From positions 202,733-266,732 of the forward strand of contig JAFKEQ010000004.1 in the NCBI GenBank assembly GCA_017308575.1: a stretch of 64,000 bases of DNA, in the 5' to 3' direction. Positions 1 through 8,390 of this stretch are shown here, in pieces (positions within the stretch are counted from its first letter, which is position 1; the number at the start of each line of letters is the position of its first letter). The notes under the pieces were generated by a model that did not search any database, was not told the origin of the DNA, and was given only the letters and a program-made list of their open reading frames with translations. This DNA comes from Afipia sp. (GTDB taxonomy: Bacteria; Pseudomonadota; Alphaproteobacteria; Rhizobiales; Xanthobacteraceae). A program made the position numbers and the translations under genes.

Positions 1-1304
1 TCGACGGCCAGGTCAACGCGCTGCCGACGCTGTGCTTCGACCGCGCCCGCTCCCATGCCGATGCGCTGATGAAAAAGCCGGCCGGCGAGCGCGGCCTTCT
101 GGCCGGCATGCCGGTGCCGATCAAGGATCTCACCGATGTCGCGGGCGTCCTGACCACGCAGGGTTCTCCTATCTTCAAGGACAGTATCGCGACCAAATCC
201 AACATCGTCGTCGAAATGCTCGAGAACAACGGCGCGGTGGTCTACGCCAAGTCCAATACCCCGGAATTCGGCGCGGGCGCGCAGACCTTCAACGAGGTGT
301 TCGGCCCGACCCTCAATCCGTGGAATCTGTCGCGCTCGGCTTCCGGTTCGTCTGGCGGCGCGGCTGCGGCGCTGGCCAGCGGCACGGCATGGCTGGCCCA
401 TGGCACCGATGTCGGAGGCTCGCTGCGCAATCCCGCCAGTTTCTGCGGCGTGGTCGGGATGCGCCCGAGCATCGGCCGGGTCGCGCATTCGCAAGGCGTC
501 AAAGTGGACCGCACCCTGAGCGCGGATGGACCGATGGCGCGCAACGTCGAAGATCTCGCCCTGATGCTGGACGCGATGTCCGGCGAGAATCCGGGCGATG
601 TCCTGTCGCTGCCGCGCCTGCCCACGTCATTTCTGTCGGCCGCGCGCTCCGGCGCAAAACCGAAGCGTGTTGCCTATTCCGCCAATCTGGGAATCTCGCC
701 GGTGGACCCGGAAGTCGCCGAGATCACGCGCAAGGCCGCGCTGCGCCTCGCGGAGGCAGGCGTAATCGTCGAGGAAGCGCATCCCGATTTCAAGGAAGCC
801 GTGGAATGCGCCCATGTGCTGCGCGCCTATGATTATGTGCTGACCAAGGGCAAGCTGCTCAAGTCGCACCGCGACCAGCTTAAACCAGAAGTGATCTGGA
901 ACATCGAGGAAGGCCTCAAGCTCACATTGGCGGACATGGAACGCGCCGAAGCCCAGCGCGTCACCCTGATGAACCGCGCCCTCGCCTTCTTCGAGACCTA
1001 CGATCTTTTGCTGTGCCCGACCACGATCGTTGCCCCCTTCCCGATCGAGCAGCGCTATCTTGCCGAATGCGACGGCGTGAAGTTCGACAACTATGTGGGC
1101 TGGCTCGCCATCGTCTCCGCCATCACCATCGCCTGCTGCCCGGGCCTGTCGATCCCCTGCGGATTCACCCGCGAAAACCTGCCGGTGGGCCTGCAGATCG
1201 TTGCGCCGCCGCGCGGCGAGGCCCATGCGCTGGCGGCCGGAAAACTGCTGGAAACTATCCTTGGCCTGGGTGCGATCACGCCGATCGATCCGCGCAAAGG
1301 TTGA
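1..1304 (+). CDS. Amidase (amidase signature family), 5' end missing
   Basis: C-terminal part (about 434 residues visible) of an amidase-signature hydrolase related to GatA and aryl-acylamidases. The reading frame is open from base 3, and residues typical of the N-terminus (VNALPTLCFDRA) precede the first Met at 69, so the true start lies upstream of the window. The Ser-cisSer-Lys triad can be placed: Lys in PVPIKDL, cis-Ser in the SGSSGGAAAA loop, and the nucleophile Ser in DVGGSLRNPA. These enzymes hydrolyse carboxamides to acid plus ammonia in the cytoplasm. The substrate cannot be told from sequence. There is no gatB or gatC neighbour, which argues against a tRNA-amidotransferase subunit. 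The gene is followed by a palindromic repeat and then metY. Confidence 0.9.
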   Translation, partial: DGQVNALPTLCFDRARSHADALMKKPAGERGLLAGMPVPIKDLTDVAGVLTTQGSPIFKDSIATKSNIVVEMLENNGAVVYAKSNTPEFGAGAQTFNEVFGPTLNPWNLSRSASGSSGGAAAALASGTAWLAHGTDVGGSLRNPASFCGVVGMRPSIGRVAHSQGVKVDRTLSADGPMARNVEDLALMLDAMSGENPGDVLSLPRLPTSFLSAARSGAKPKRVAYSANLGISPVDPEVAEITRKAALRLAEAGVIVEEAHPDFKEAVECAHVLRAYDYVLTKGKLLKSHRDQLKPEVIWNIEEGLKLTLADMERAEAQRVTLMNRALAFFETYDLLLCPTTIVAPFPIEQRYLAECDGVKFDNYVGWLAIVSAITIACCPGLSIPCGFTRENLPVGLQIVAPPRGEAHALAAGKLLETILGLGAITPIDPRKG

Positions 1305-1312
1305 TTTTTCAA

Positions 1313-1376
1313 GAGGGCATGATCTTTTTCCAAAAACCGGTTTCCGCTTTTCGGGATCATGCCCTCCGTAACTTGT
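1313..1376. repeat. Intergenic palindromic element (family D)
   Basis: A perfect 12-bp inverted repeat (GAGGGCATGATC at 1313-1324 and GATCATGCCCTC at 1365-1376) encloses a core with ACCGGTTT. The composition matches a dispersed extragenic element that I recall as abundant in Bradyrhizobium-group genomes. It lies just after the amidase stop and could also act as a transcript-end hairpin. Confidence 0.75.
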
Positions 1377-1427
1377 CACCGGCAGGCCTGCATGGGACAT
1401 AGCGTCATCACGACAGACGAGGACTAA

Positions 1428-2723
1428 ATGGCAGCGCCCAAACCTCCCGCGTTCGACACGCTCAGCCTTCATGCGGGCCAGCATCCCGATCCTCTCACCG
1501 GCGCGCGCGCCGCGCCGATCTATCAAACCACGTCCTACGTCTTTCAGGATGCGGACCATGCCGCGGCGCTGTTCAACATCGAACGCGCGGGCCACCTTTA
1601 CACGCGCATTTCCAACCCCACCATCGCGGTGCTGGAGGAACGCCTCGCGGCGCTGGAAAACGGCGTCGGCGCGGTCTGCACCGCCAGCGGCATGGCGGCG
1701 ATGCATCTGGCCATCACCACCCTGCTCGATGCCGGAGACCATATCGTGGCGTCCGCCTCGCTCTATGGCGGCACGATCAACCTCTTGACGCATACGCTGC
1801 CGCGCTTCGGCATCACCACCACTTTCGTCAAGCCGCGCGATCACGACGGAATCCGCACCGCGATCAAGCCCAACACCAAGCTCGTGATCGGCGAAACCAT
1901 CGGCAATCCGGGACTTGAGGTGTTCGACATTCCGGCGGTCGCGAAGATCGCTCACGATGCGGGCATTCCTCTCCTGATCGACAACACTTTCGCGACGCCT
2001 TATCTGGCGCGACCCATCGAGATGGGCGCAGACATCGTGATGAATTCGATCACCAAGTGGATCGGCGGCCATGGCATCGCCATCGGCGGCGTCATCGTGG
2101 ACGGCGGGCATTTCGACTGGGAAAAGTCCGGCAAATTCCCGACGCTGACGACGCCTTATGCCGGATATCACGGCATCGTCTTCGCGGAGGAATTCGGGCC
2201 GCAAGCCTTCATCATGCGCGCCCGCGCCGAGGGCCTGCGCGATTTCGGCGCGTGCCTCTCGCCAACCAACGCGTTCCAGATCCTGCAGGGTGTCGAGACG
2301 CTGCATGTGCGCATGCCGCGTCATGTCGAGAACGCCGCCGCAGTTCTCGACTTCCTGAAGACGAACAAGGCCGTCGAGTGGGTGCAGCACCCCTCGCTCG
2401 ACAGCCATCCCGATCATGACCTCGCCAAAAAGCTGCTGCCCCGCGGCGCGGGCTCGATCATCACCTTCGGCATCAAGGGCGGTCGCGATGCGGGACGCAA
2501 GTTTATCGAAGCACTGAAACTGGTCAGCCATGTCGCCAATGTCGGCGACGCCAAGACGCTGGTAATCCACCCCGCCTCCACCACCCATCAGCAGATGAAC
2601 GCCGAACAGTTGAAAACCGCAGGCATCGGCGAAGAACTGATCCGCCTGTCCATCGGCATCGAGGCCGCCGAGGATATCATCGGCGACATCGGCCAGGCGC
2701 TCCGCTTCTCGCAAAAGGCTTGA
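1428..2723 (+). CDS. metY: O-acetylhomoserine sulfhydrylase (PLP-dependent)
   Basis: 431-residue Cys/Met-metabolism PLP enzyme. It makes homocysteine (or methionine) from O-acetylhomoserine and sulfide (or methanethiol) in the cytoplasm. The N-terminal LSLHAGQHPDP and APIYQTTSYVF blocks, the substrate and PLP phosphate region around SGMAAMHLAI, the Asp in LLIDNTFATP and the Schiff-base Lys in SITKWIGGHG are all present. The length (about 430) fits MetY better than the roughly 400-residue MetZ or cystathionine synthase group. The ATG is preceded by a GAGG-type ribosome site. The stop lies 3 bases before the alpha/beta hydrolase start, so the two are probably cotranscribed. Confidence 0.93.
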   Translation: MAAPKPPAFDTLSLHAGQHPDPLTGARAAPIYQTTSYVFQDADHAAALFNIERAGHLYTRISNPTIAVLEERLAALENGVGAVCTASGMAAMHLAITTLLDAGDHIVASASLYGGTINLLTHTLPRFGITTTFVKPRDHDGIRTAIKPNTKLVIGETIGNPGLEVFDIPAVAKIAHDAGIPLLIDNTFATPYLARPIEMGADIVMNSITKWIGGHGIAIGGVIVDGGHFDWEKSGKFPTLTTPYAGYHGIVFAEEFGPQAFIMRARAEGLRDFGACLSPTNAFQILQGVETLHVRMPRHVENAAAVLDFLKTNKAVEWVQHPSLDSHPDHDLAKKLLPRGAGSIITFGIKGGRDAGRKFIEALKLVSHVANVGDAKTLVIHPASTTHQQMNAEQLKTAGIGEELIRLSIGIEAAEDIIGDIGQALRFSQKA

Positions 2724-2726
2724 GAC

Positions 2727-3533
2727 ATGATCCTTAATGTTGACGGCGTCGAAACATTCGCGACCACGGGCGGCAAGCCGTTCGATCCGAAATTGCCGCT
2801 GGTCGTGTTCCTGCATGGCGCGGGCTTCGACCATTCGATGTGGGCGACGTTCAGCCGCTGGTTTTCGCATCACGGCTACAGCGTGCTGGTGCCGGATTTG
2901 CCGGGACACGGAAAGTCCAAGGGCGCGCTGATCCCCACCATTTCCGGCATGGCCGACTGGGTTACGCGGCTGATCGCCGCCAGCGGTGCAACAAAAGCCG
3001 GTCTCGTCGGCCATTCGATGGGATCGCTAGTCGCGCTCGATACCGCCGCGCGCTACCCGGACAAGGTGTCAGCGCTTTCGCTGATCGGTGTCGGCAGCGC
3101 GATGCCGGTCTCGCCCGACCTGCTCAATGCGGCGAAGGACAACAACCACGACGCCATCGATATGGTCTCGATCTGGGGTTTCGGCTTCGCGGCAAGCCTC
3201 GGCGGCTCGCAGGCCCCGGGCCTCTGGATGCTCGGCGGCGGGCAGCGCGTGCTGGAACGAACTGCGCCGGGTGTGCTATTCAACGATCTCGCCGCCTGCA
3301 ACGATTATAAAGACGTAATCCCTTCCGCCGCGAAGGTGACTGCGCCGACCACGCTGATCCTCGGCGAGCGGGACATGATGACGCCGCTGAAATCCGGAAA
3401 GCAGCTTGCCGCTGCGATCGCCGGGACGAACACCGTGGTGATCCCCGGCGCGGGTCACATGCTGACCGCGGAGCGGCCGGACGATGTCCTCGTCGCGCTG
3501 GTGAAAGCGAACGCCCAGCCGCAGGCGGCCTGA
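2727..3533 (+). CDS. Alpha/beta-fold hydrolase
   Basis: 268-residue single-domain alpha/beta hydrolase. Visible features are the oxyanion motif FLHGAG (about residues 28-33), the nucleophile elbow GHSMGS with Ser97, a likely acid Asp near 216 (GERDMM) and a His near 244 (GAGHML), spaced as in the family. There is no signal peptide, so it is cytoplasmic. It follows metY by 3 bases, a pairing that resembles homoserine-acetyltransferase contexts. However, this protein lacks the longer lid of MetX and its substrate is unknown. It is convergent with glutamate dehydrogenase, with 3 bases between the stops. Confidence 0.88.
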   Translation: MILNVDGVETFATTGGKPFDPKLPLVVFLHGAGFDHSMWATFSRWFSHHGYSVLVPDLPGHGKSKGALIPTISGMADWVTRLIAASGATKAGLVGHSMGSLVALDTAARYPDKVSALSLIGVGSAMPVSPDLLNAAKDNNHDAIDMVSIWGFGFAASLGGSQAPGLWMLGGGQRVLERTAPGVLFNDLAACNDYKDVIPSAAKVTAPTTLILGERDMMTPLKSGKQLAAAIAGTNTVVIPGAGHMLTAERPDDVLVALVKANAQPQAA

Positions 3534-3536
3534 CGA

Positions 3537-4796
3537 TCACGGAAACAGGCCGCGCGTCGTCTTCGCCGCGCGAACCTTCTCCACGCCGATGGCCATGGCT
3601 GCCGTCCGGTGCGAGATGTTTTCCTTCTTCGCCCGCTCCACCATCGCATCGAACGCACGATCCAGAATGCGGTATTCGCGTTCCTTCACCTCTTCCTCCT
3701 CCCAGAAGAGCTGCTGCAGGTCCTGCACCCATTCGAAATAGCTGACCACCACGCCGCCTGAATTGCACAGGATGTCGGGGATCAGGAATATTTCGTCCTG
3801 CCGCTGTTCGAGCACGCGGTCGGCCTCCGGCGTGGTCGGCCCGTTCGCACCCTCGGCCAGCACGCGGCAGCGAAGTTGCCCCGCGACCTTCTCATCGATC
3901 ACGCGCTCCATCGCCGCAGGCACCAGAACATCGCACGGCAGCGTCAGAACGGTCGCCGGATCACACTGCAGTTCGGAGGAAAACCCCGCAATGCTGCCGT
4001 GACTCGCGACATGCGCGGCCAGGGCGGAAACATCCAGTCCCTTCGGATCATGCAGCGCACCAGTGTGGTCGCTCACCGCGATGATCTTCACACCGTATTC
4101 CGCAAGCTCCAGCGCGGTGTAGGAGCCAACATTGCCGAAGCCCTGGACCACTGCGGTGGCATCGGAAAAATTAATCGACAGCAATCCAAGTACGCGCCGC
4201 GCAAGATAGGCCACGCCCCTGCCCGTCGCTTCGCGCCGCCCGAGCGTGCCGCCGGAGGCGACCGGCTTGCCGGTGACGATCTCCGTCACGGTCTTGCCCT
4301 GATACATGGAATAGGTGTCCATGAACCACGCCATCACCTGCTCGTTGGTGCCCATGTCCGGCGCCATCACGTCGGTGTGCGGACCGACGAAGGGAATCAT
4401 CTCCTGCATATAGCGACGCGACAGCGCTTCGAGTTCGGTCCGCGACAATGCACCCGGATCGACATGGATGCCACCCTTGGCGCCGCCGTAAGGCAGTCCG
4501 ACCAGCGCGCACTTCCAGCTCATCCAGATCGCCAGCGCCGCGACCTCACCGAGATCGACCGTGTTGGAAAACCGCGTGCCGCCCTTGGTCGGCCCCAGCG
4601 TGAGATGATGCTGCACGCGATAGCCCTCAAACACCGCGACCGTTCCGTCGTCGCGATGGATCGGGCAGGATACGGTCACGGCGCGCTTGGGCATCAGCAG
4701 CCGCGCGCGCTCGTCATGCGGAATGGAAAGATGATCGGCGATCACCCCGAACTGCTTCACCGCCATATCGAAAACCGGACCGCTGTAAACTGTCAT
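3537..4796 (-). CDS. Glutamate dehydrogenase (Glu/Leu/Phe/Val dehydrogenase family)
   Basis: 419-residue oxidoreductase that interconverts glutamate and 2-oxoglutarate plus ammonia. The catalytic Lys region PYGGAKGGIHVDP and the upstream KGGTRFSN block are intact. The nucleotide site is VQGFGNVGSYTA. The C-terminal segment with WVQDLQQLFWEEEEV is typical of the roughly 420-residue hexameric enzymes. The neighbouring minus-strand Liv operon lies downstream in the same orientation but transcribes towards it from 8 kb, and a 168-bp gap separates them. Cofactor preference (NAD or NADP) cannot be decided here. Confidence 0.92.
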   Translation of the reverse strand: MTVYSGPVFDMAVKQFGVIADHLSIPHDERARLLMPKRAVTVSCPIHRDDGTVAVFEGYRVQHHLTLGPTKGGTRFSNTVDLGEVAALAIWMSWKCALVGLPYGGAKGGIHVDPGALSRTELEALSRRYMQEMIPFVGPHTDVMAPDMGTNEQVMAWFMDTYSMYQGKTVTEIVTGKPVASGGTLGRREATGRGVAYLARRVLGLLSINFSDATAVVQGFGNVGSYTALELAEYGVKIIAVSDHTGALHDPKGLDVSALAAHVASHGSIAGFSSELQCDPATVLTLPCDVLVPAAMERVIDEKVAGQLRCRVLAEGANGPTTPEADRVLEQRQDEIFLIPDILCNSGGVVVSYFEWVQDLQQLFWEEEEVKEREYRILDRAFDAMVERAKKENISHRTAAMAIGVEKVRAAKTTRGLFP

Positions 4797-4964
4797 CGAT
4801 CTATCCTGCTGTTGATGGTCAAGTTTAATGCCGCCATCGGCCCGAGCGTTCCGTGGGCAGCTTCACGTTGCCGTTGACCCGCTTGCGAAAAGGCAAGCGC
4901 GGTCGTCTGCGCGCAAGGCGCATGATGGACTCATTGCTCTCGAAGCGTTTTGCTGCGGGCCCGG

Positions 4965-5672
4965 CTACATGCCCAGATAAGCCCGCCTGACTTCCGGATT
5001 GGCCTTGATCTCGGCGGCGGGACCGCTCATCACCACCTTGCCGGTCTGCAGCACATAGGCGCGATCGGAAATTTCGAGGCTTTCCGACAGCCGCTGTTCG
5101 ACCAGAAGGATCGTGACCCCGCTGTCGCGGATCTGCTGAACGGCCGCGAAGATTTCATCAACCAGCTTCGGCATGATGCCCTGCGACGGCTCGTCGAGCA
5201 TCAAGAGACGCGGCCGCGTCATCAGCGCGCGCGAAATCGCCAGCATCTGCTGTTCGCCGCCGGACAGCGTACCCGCGCGCTGCGCCAGCCGCTCCTGCAG
5301 CCGCGGAAACAGCTTGAACACGAATTCCAGCGGACCATCGCGGTCGGGGCTGCCGCGATGCAGATAGCTGCCGAGCCGCAGATTGTCGGAGACGCTGAGG
5401 CGCGGAAACAGTCGCTTGCTCTCGGGCACGTAGGCAAGGCCACGCGCCGTGACCAGATGCGCGGGAATGTTATCGATCCGCTCGCCGCTGAAATTCACCG
5501 CGCCGGATTTCGGCTTCTCCATACCGGCGATGGATTTCAGCAGCGTCGATTTGCCCGCGCCGTTGGCGCCGGCGACGGTGACGATCTCGCCGGTATCGAC
5601 CTTGATTGAAATGTCGGAAATCGCGATCAGGCCGCGATAGGCCGTGGTGAGATTGGCGACATCAAGCAGCAC
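4965..5672 (-). CDS. livF: ABC transporter ATP-binding protein, LivF type
   Basis: 235-residue ATPase of the branched-chain amino acid (HAAT) uptake family. Walker A is GANGAGKST at residues 35-43, the signature is LSGGEQQM, and Walker B is LLMLDEPS. The C-terminus ends RRAYLGM, as in LivF. Its start overlaps the livG stop by 11 bases, so the two are translationally coupled. It is the last gene of the operon binding protein-livH-livM-livG-livF. I see no convincing terminator after it. Confidence 0.93.
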   Translation of the reverse strand: MLLDVANLTTAYRGLIAISDISIKVDTGEIVTVAGANGAGKSTLLKSIAGMEKPKSGAVNFSGERIDNIPAHLVTARGLAYVPESKRLFPRLSVSDNLRLGSYLHRGSPDRDGPLEFVFKLFPRLQERLAQRAGTLSGGEQQMLAISRALMTRPRLLMLDEPSQGIMPKLVDEIFAAVQQIRDSGVTILLVEQRLSESLEISDRAYVLQTGKVVMSGPAAEIKANPEVRRAYLGM

Positions 5673-6396
5673 GGTGACGATCCCCCAGATAGGCGGCGAT
5701 CACTTTCTCGTCGCGCACCACGTCTCTCGGAAGCCCTTCTGCGAGGGTCTTGCCGAGATGCAGCACCACGGCGCGGTCCACCAGCGGCATCACCACTTCC
5801 ATCACATGCTCGACCATGACGACGGTGACGCCGCTCTGCCGCACCTTGCGGATCAGGTCGACGCCTGCCGCCGCCTCGCTTGGCGTGAGGCCGGTCAGAA
5901 CTTCATCGAGCAGAAGCAATTTCGGCTCGGTGGCGAGCGCGCGCGCGACCTCAAGACGGCGCTTCTGCGGCGGCGTCAGATCGGCGGCCGACGTATCGGC
6001 ATAGTTTCCGAGGCCGACATAGTCGAGCACGTCGAGCGCCTTCGCCCTCGCCTGCAGAACACCCGCGTAACGCACGAAAGCGCCGACCGTAACATTCTCT
6101 ACCACCGACATGGAATCGAACGAACGCGGCACCTGATAGGTTCGCGCGATGCCGAGCTGGCAACGCTTTGCGGCGGGCAGCGGCGTGATATCGCGGCCGT
6201 CGAACGCGATGGTGCCGGCTGAAACCGGAAATGCACCCGCAATGAGATTGAACAACGTGGACTTCCCCGCACCGTTCGGACCGATCAGCCCCAGAATCTC
6301 GCCGCGCCTAACGTCGAGATCGATGGAATCGTTGGCGACCAGACCGCCGAAATGGCGCGTCACCCCGCGGCAACTGATGATGGGTGTATCGCTCAT
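5662..6396 (-). CDS. livG: ABC transporter ATP-binding protein, LivG type
   Basis: 244-residue ATPase, partner of LivF. The frame is open far upstream into livM, but the true start is the ATG at 6396, which sits in an ATGA overlap with the livM stop. Walker A is GPNGAGKST (39-47) and Walker B is LLLLDEVLTGL. The signature motif is the divergent LTPPQKRRLEVARAL instead of LSGGQ. A degenerate signature of this sort is seen in one LivG branch, so I do not read it as inactivating. The C-terminus AAYLGDRHRAA is typical of LivG. Confidence 0.93.
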   Translation of the reverse strand: MSDTPIISCRGVTRHFGGLVANDSIDLDVRRGEILGLIGPNGAGKSTLFNLIAGAFPVSAGTIAFDGRDITPLPAAKRCQLGIARTYQVPRSFDSMSVVENVTVGAFVRYAGVLQARAKALDVLDYVGLGNYADTSAADLTPPQKRRLEVARALATEPKLLLLDEVLTGLTPSEAAAGVDLIRKVRQSGVTVVMVEHVMEVVMPLVDRAVVLHLGKTLAEGLPRDVVRDEKVIAAYLGDRHRAA

Positions 6397-7400
6397 GTTG
6401 CAGCCCTGCTTGCTGCCGGTGACTTGATGAAGCTGAGAATGCCTTCGGGCCGGGTCAGCGACACGATCATCACAAGGCCGCCATAGATCACGAGGTCGAG
6501 GCCGGAGCCGGAGCCGCCGAGATAGGATCGCGTGAATTCGGCCAGCGGAATCAGGATCAGCGCGCCGACCGCGGGGCCCCACAGCGAACCGACGCCGCCC
6601 AGCACCGCAGGCAAGGCCATCAGCAGCGAGAAACGGAAGTGCATCACGCTGTCCGGATCGATGTACGACACGAAAGCTGCGTAGAAGCCGCCGCCGACCG
6701 CCGTGAAGAACGCCGAGATCGCCGCCGCCGCCATCTTGGATTGAAAGATGGTGACGCCGAGGCTTTCCGCCGCGTCGGCATTGTCTTTTACCGCGCGCCA
6801 CCAGTAACCCCACTTGGATTCCACGATGGCGAAGGTGACCAGCCATGTGACGGCGAACAGGCCGAGCGCAAAGTAAAAGTACGGCGCCTTGTTGCGGGCG
6901 AACTGCAATGTCCACCACGAGTCCGGCGTGAACGGCCATTGAATGCCGAGGGCCGCGCCGGCGTAATCCCAGTTGTGGAACAGCAGCAGTCCGATTTCCG
7001 CGATCACGATGGTGGCGATGGAAAAGTAATGCCCCTTGAGGCGGAAGCTCGGATAGCCGAGCGCCAGCGCGATCAGCGCCGCGAGAATGCCCCCGGCCAG
7101 CAAGCCGCCCCATGGCGTGATGCCGAACTTCACATAAAGAAGGCTGGTGGCATAAGCGCCGATACCGAAATACAGCGCATGACCGAGCGACACCTGCCCG
7201 CAATAGCCGCCGAGCAGATTCCAGCTTTGCGACAGCGCCGCGAACAGCAGCGTCAGGATCAGCACATTCATCATATAGACGTCGGACACCAGACGCGGCA
7301 CCAGCGCGATCAAAGCGAACACGACGAGCGCGACGATCAACTGACGGCGGCGTCCGGCGACAAAGGTCGTCATGGACGAGGTTGCTGTGCTCACGGACAT
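6393..7400 (-). CDS. livM: ABC transporter permease, LivM type
   Basis: 335-residue inner-membrane permease with about 8-9 hydrophobic segments. The conserved LivM block GYCGQVSLGHALYFGIGAYA is present. The ATG at 7400 overlaps the livH TGA by one base and has a GGGAGG ribosome site five bases upstream. A GTG three bases earlier is a less likely start. It is coupled to livG through an ATGA overlap. It forms the translocation channel with LivH. Confidence 0.93.
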   Translation of the reverse strand: MSVSTATSSMTTFVAGRRRQLIVALVVFALIALVPRLVSDVYMMNVLILTLLFAALSQSWNLLGGYCGQVSLGHALYFGIGAYATSLLYVKFGITPWGGLLAGGILAALIALALGYPSFRLKGHYFSIATIVIAEIGLLLFHNWDYAGAALGIQWPFTPDSWWTLQFARNKAPYFYFALGLFAVTWLVTFAIVESKWGYWWRAVKDNADAAESLGVTIFQSKMAAAAISAFFTAVGGGFYAAFVSYIDPDSVMHFRFSLLMALPAVLGGVGSLWGPAVGALILIPLAEFTRSYLGGSGSGLDLVIYGGLVMIVSLTRPEGILSFIKSPAASRAAT

Positions 7401-8278
7401 CACAGCCTCCCGAACAGGCCGCTCGGCCTGATAAACAGAACCAGCAGATACAGCGAATAGACACCGATCGACTTCAGCGATGCCGGCAGGATCAGCGTGG
7501 TCAGCGCCTCGACCAGTCCGACGATCACGCCAGCCACCAGCGCGCCGAAAATGCTACCGAAGCCACCGAGCGCCACCGTCACATAGGCGATCAGCGCGAA
7601 GGTGCCGCCGACCTGCGGATGGATGTAGTAGAAGATCGCCAGCACCGCGCCTGCGATACCGACCAGCGCCGCGCCGAGGCCCCAGCCCAGCGCGAACACG
7701 CGGTTGCGGTCGATGCCGACCAGCGCCACCGCACCCTGATCCTCGCGGGTGGCTTCCAGCGCCTTGCCGAAATCGGTCCGCGTGATCAGCCAGTACAGCC
7801 CGCCGAACACCGCCAGCGAGACCGCGCCGCCAAAAATCTGCGGCCATGGCAGGAACACGCCGCCGAGGTTGAGCGTCTTGCCGCCCAGCCAGGTGTTGGC
7901 GATGTTGCGATAGTCCGGCGTGAAGAAATACTGCGCCAGGCCCTGGATCAGCAGCGCCAGTCCGAAGGTCGCGAAGATCTGCACCATGCCGGGATTGGCC
8001 TTGGCGCGCATGGCAAAGCGGATGATGCCCGCATAGACCGCGACGCCGAGCACGAACATCAGCGCCACCACCAGCGGCGCCAGTAAAACGGGGTCGAGCG
8101 CCGTCGTGAACACCAGCCCGAAGGTCGCGTACATCGCGAGCATGAGGAATTCGCCATGGGCGAAGTTCACCACATCCATCAGACCGAAGATCAGCGACAA
8201 GCCGACCGCGATCAGCGCGTAGATCAGCCCCATCAGAAGGCCGCTGGCGATCACTTGTAAAAAGGCCTGTGTCGTCAC
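7400..8278 (-). CDS. livH: ABC transporter permease, LivH type
   Basis: 292-residue permease. A longer reading from 8347 would add a basic, non-conserved leader. I choose the GTG at 8278 because homologues start at TTQAFLQVIASGLLMG and because a GGGGTAGG stretch precedes it. The hallmark motif NFAHGEFLMLAMY and the C-terminal half with VTVALGGFGSIFGALVAG are present. It lies 112 bases after the binding-protein stop, with a terminator-like hairpin between them. Confidence 0.9.
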   Translation of the reverse strand: MTTQAFLQVIASGLLMGLIYALIAVGLSLIFGLMDVVNFAHGEFLMLAMYATFGLVFTTALDPVLLAPLVVALMFVLGVAVYAGIIRFAMRAKANPGMVQIFATFGLALLIQGLAQYFFTPDYRNIANTWLGGKTLNLGGVFLPWPQIFGGAVSLAVFGGLYWLITRTDFGKALEATREDQGAVALVGIDRNRVFALGWGLGAALVGIAGAVLAIFYYIHPQVGGTFALIAYVTVALGGFGSIFGALVAGVIVGLVEALTTLILPASLKSIGVYSLYLLVLFIRPSGLFGRL

Positions 8279-8352
8279 CGGAAAATACCTACCCCTGCAA
8301 GCGCACGCATATCTGCGCGCGGTCCCCACACCCACGTTCGAAAACATCCAAG

Positions 8353-8379
8353 AAAAAGGCGCTGCCTGACAGCAGCGCC
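8353..8379 (-). terminator. Intrinsic terminator or attenuator between binding protein and livH
   Basis: On the minus strand a perfect 8-bp stem (GGCGCTGC / GCAGCGCC) with a 6-base loop is followed at once by TTTTT (8353-8357). It sits 12 bases after the binding-protein stop and upstream of livH. It probably lowers readthrough so that the binding protein is made in excess over the membrane genes. Confidence 0.8.
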
Positions 8380-8390
8380 TTGTCGCAGGG

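Noticed and set aside
627..3014. 795-codon open frame on the minus strand
   Set aside because: It lies opposite the amidase, metY and hydrolase genes, has no recognisable domain and is rich in Arg, Gly, His and Asp, as expected of the antisense of high-GC coding DNA.
4797..4964. Possible small gene or terminator between livF and the glutamate dehydrogenase gene
   Set aside because: No open frame with a ribosome site and no stem with a T run; left unassigned.
5662..7464. 600-codon minus-strand frame that could be read as a fusion protein ending in LivG
   Set aside because: Its first 356 codons are an out-of-frame reading of livM; only the part from the ATG at 6396 matches LivG, and the ATGA overlap with livM is typical.
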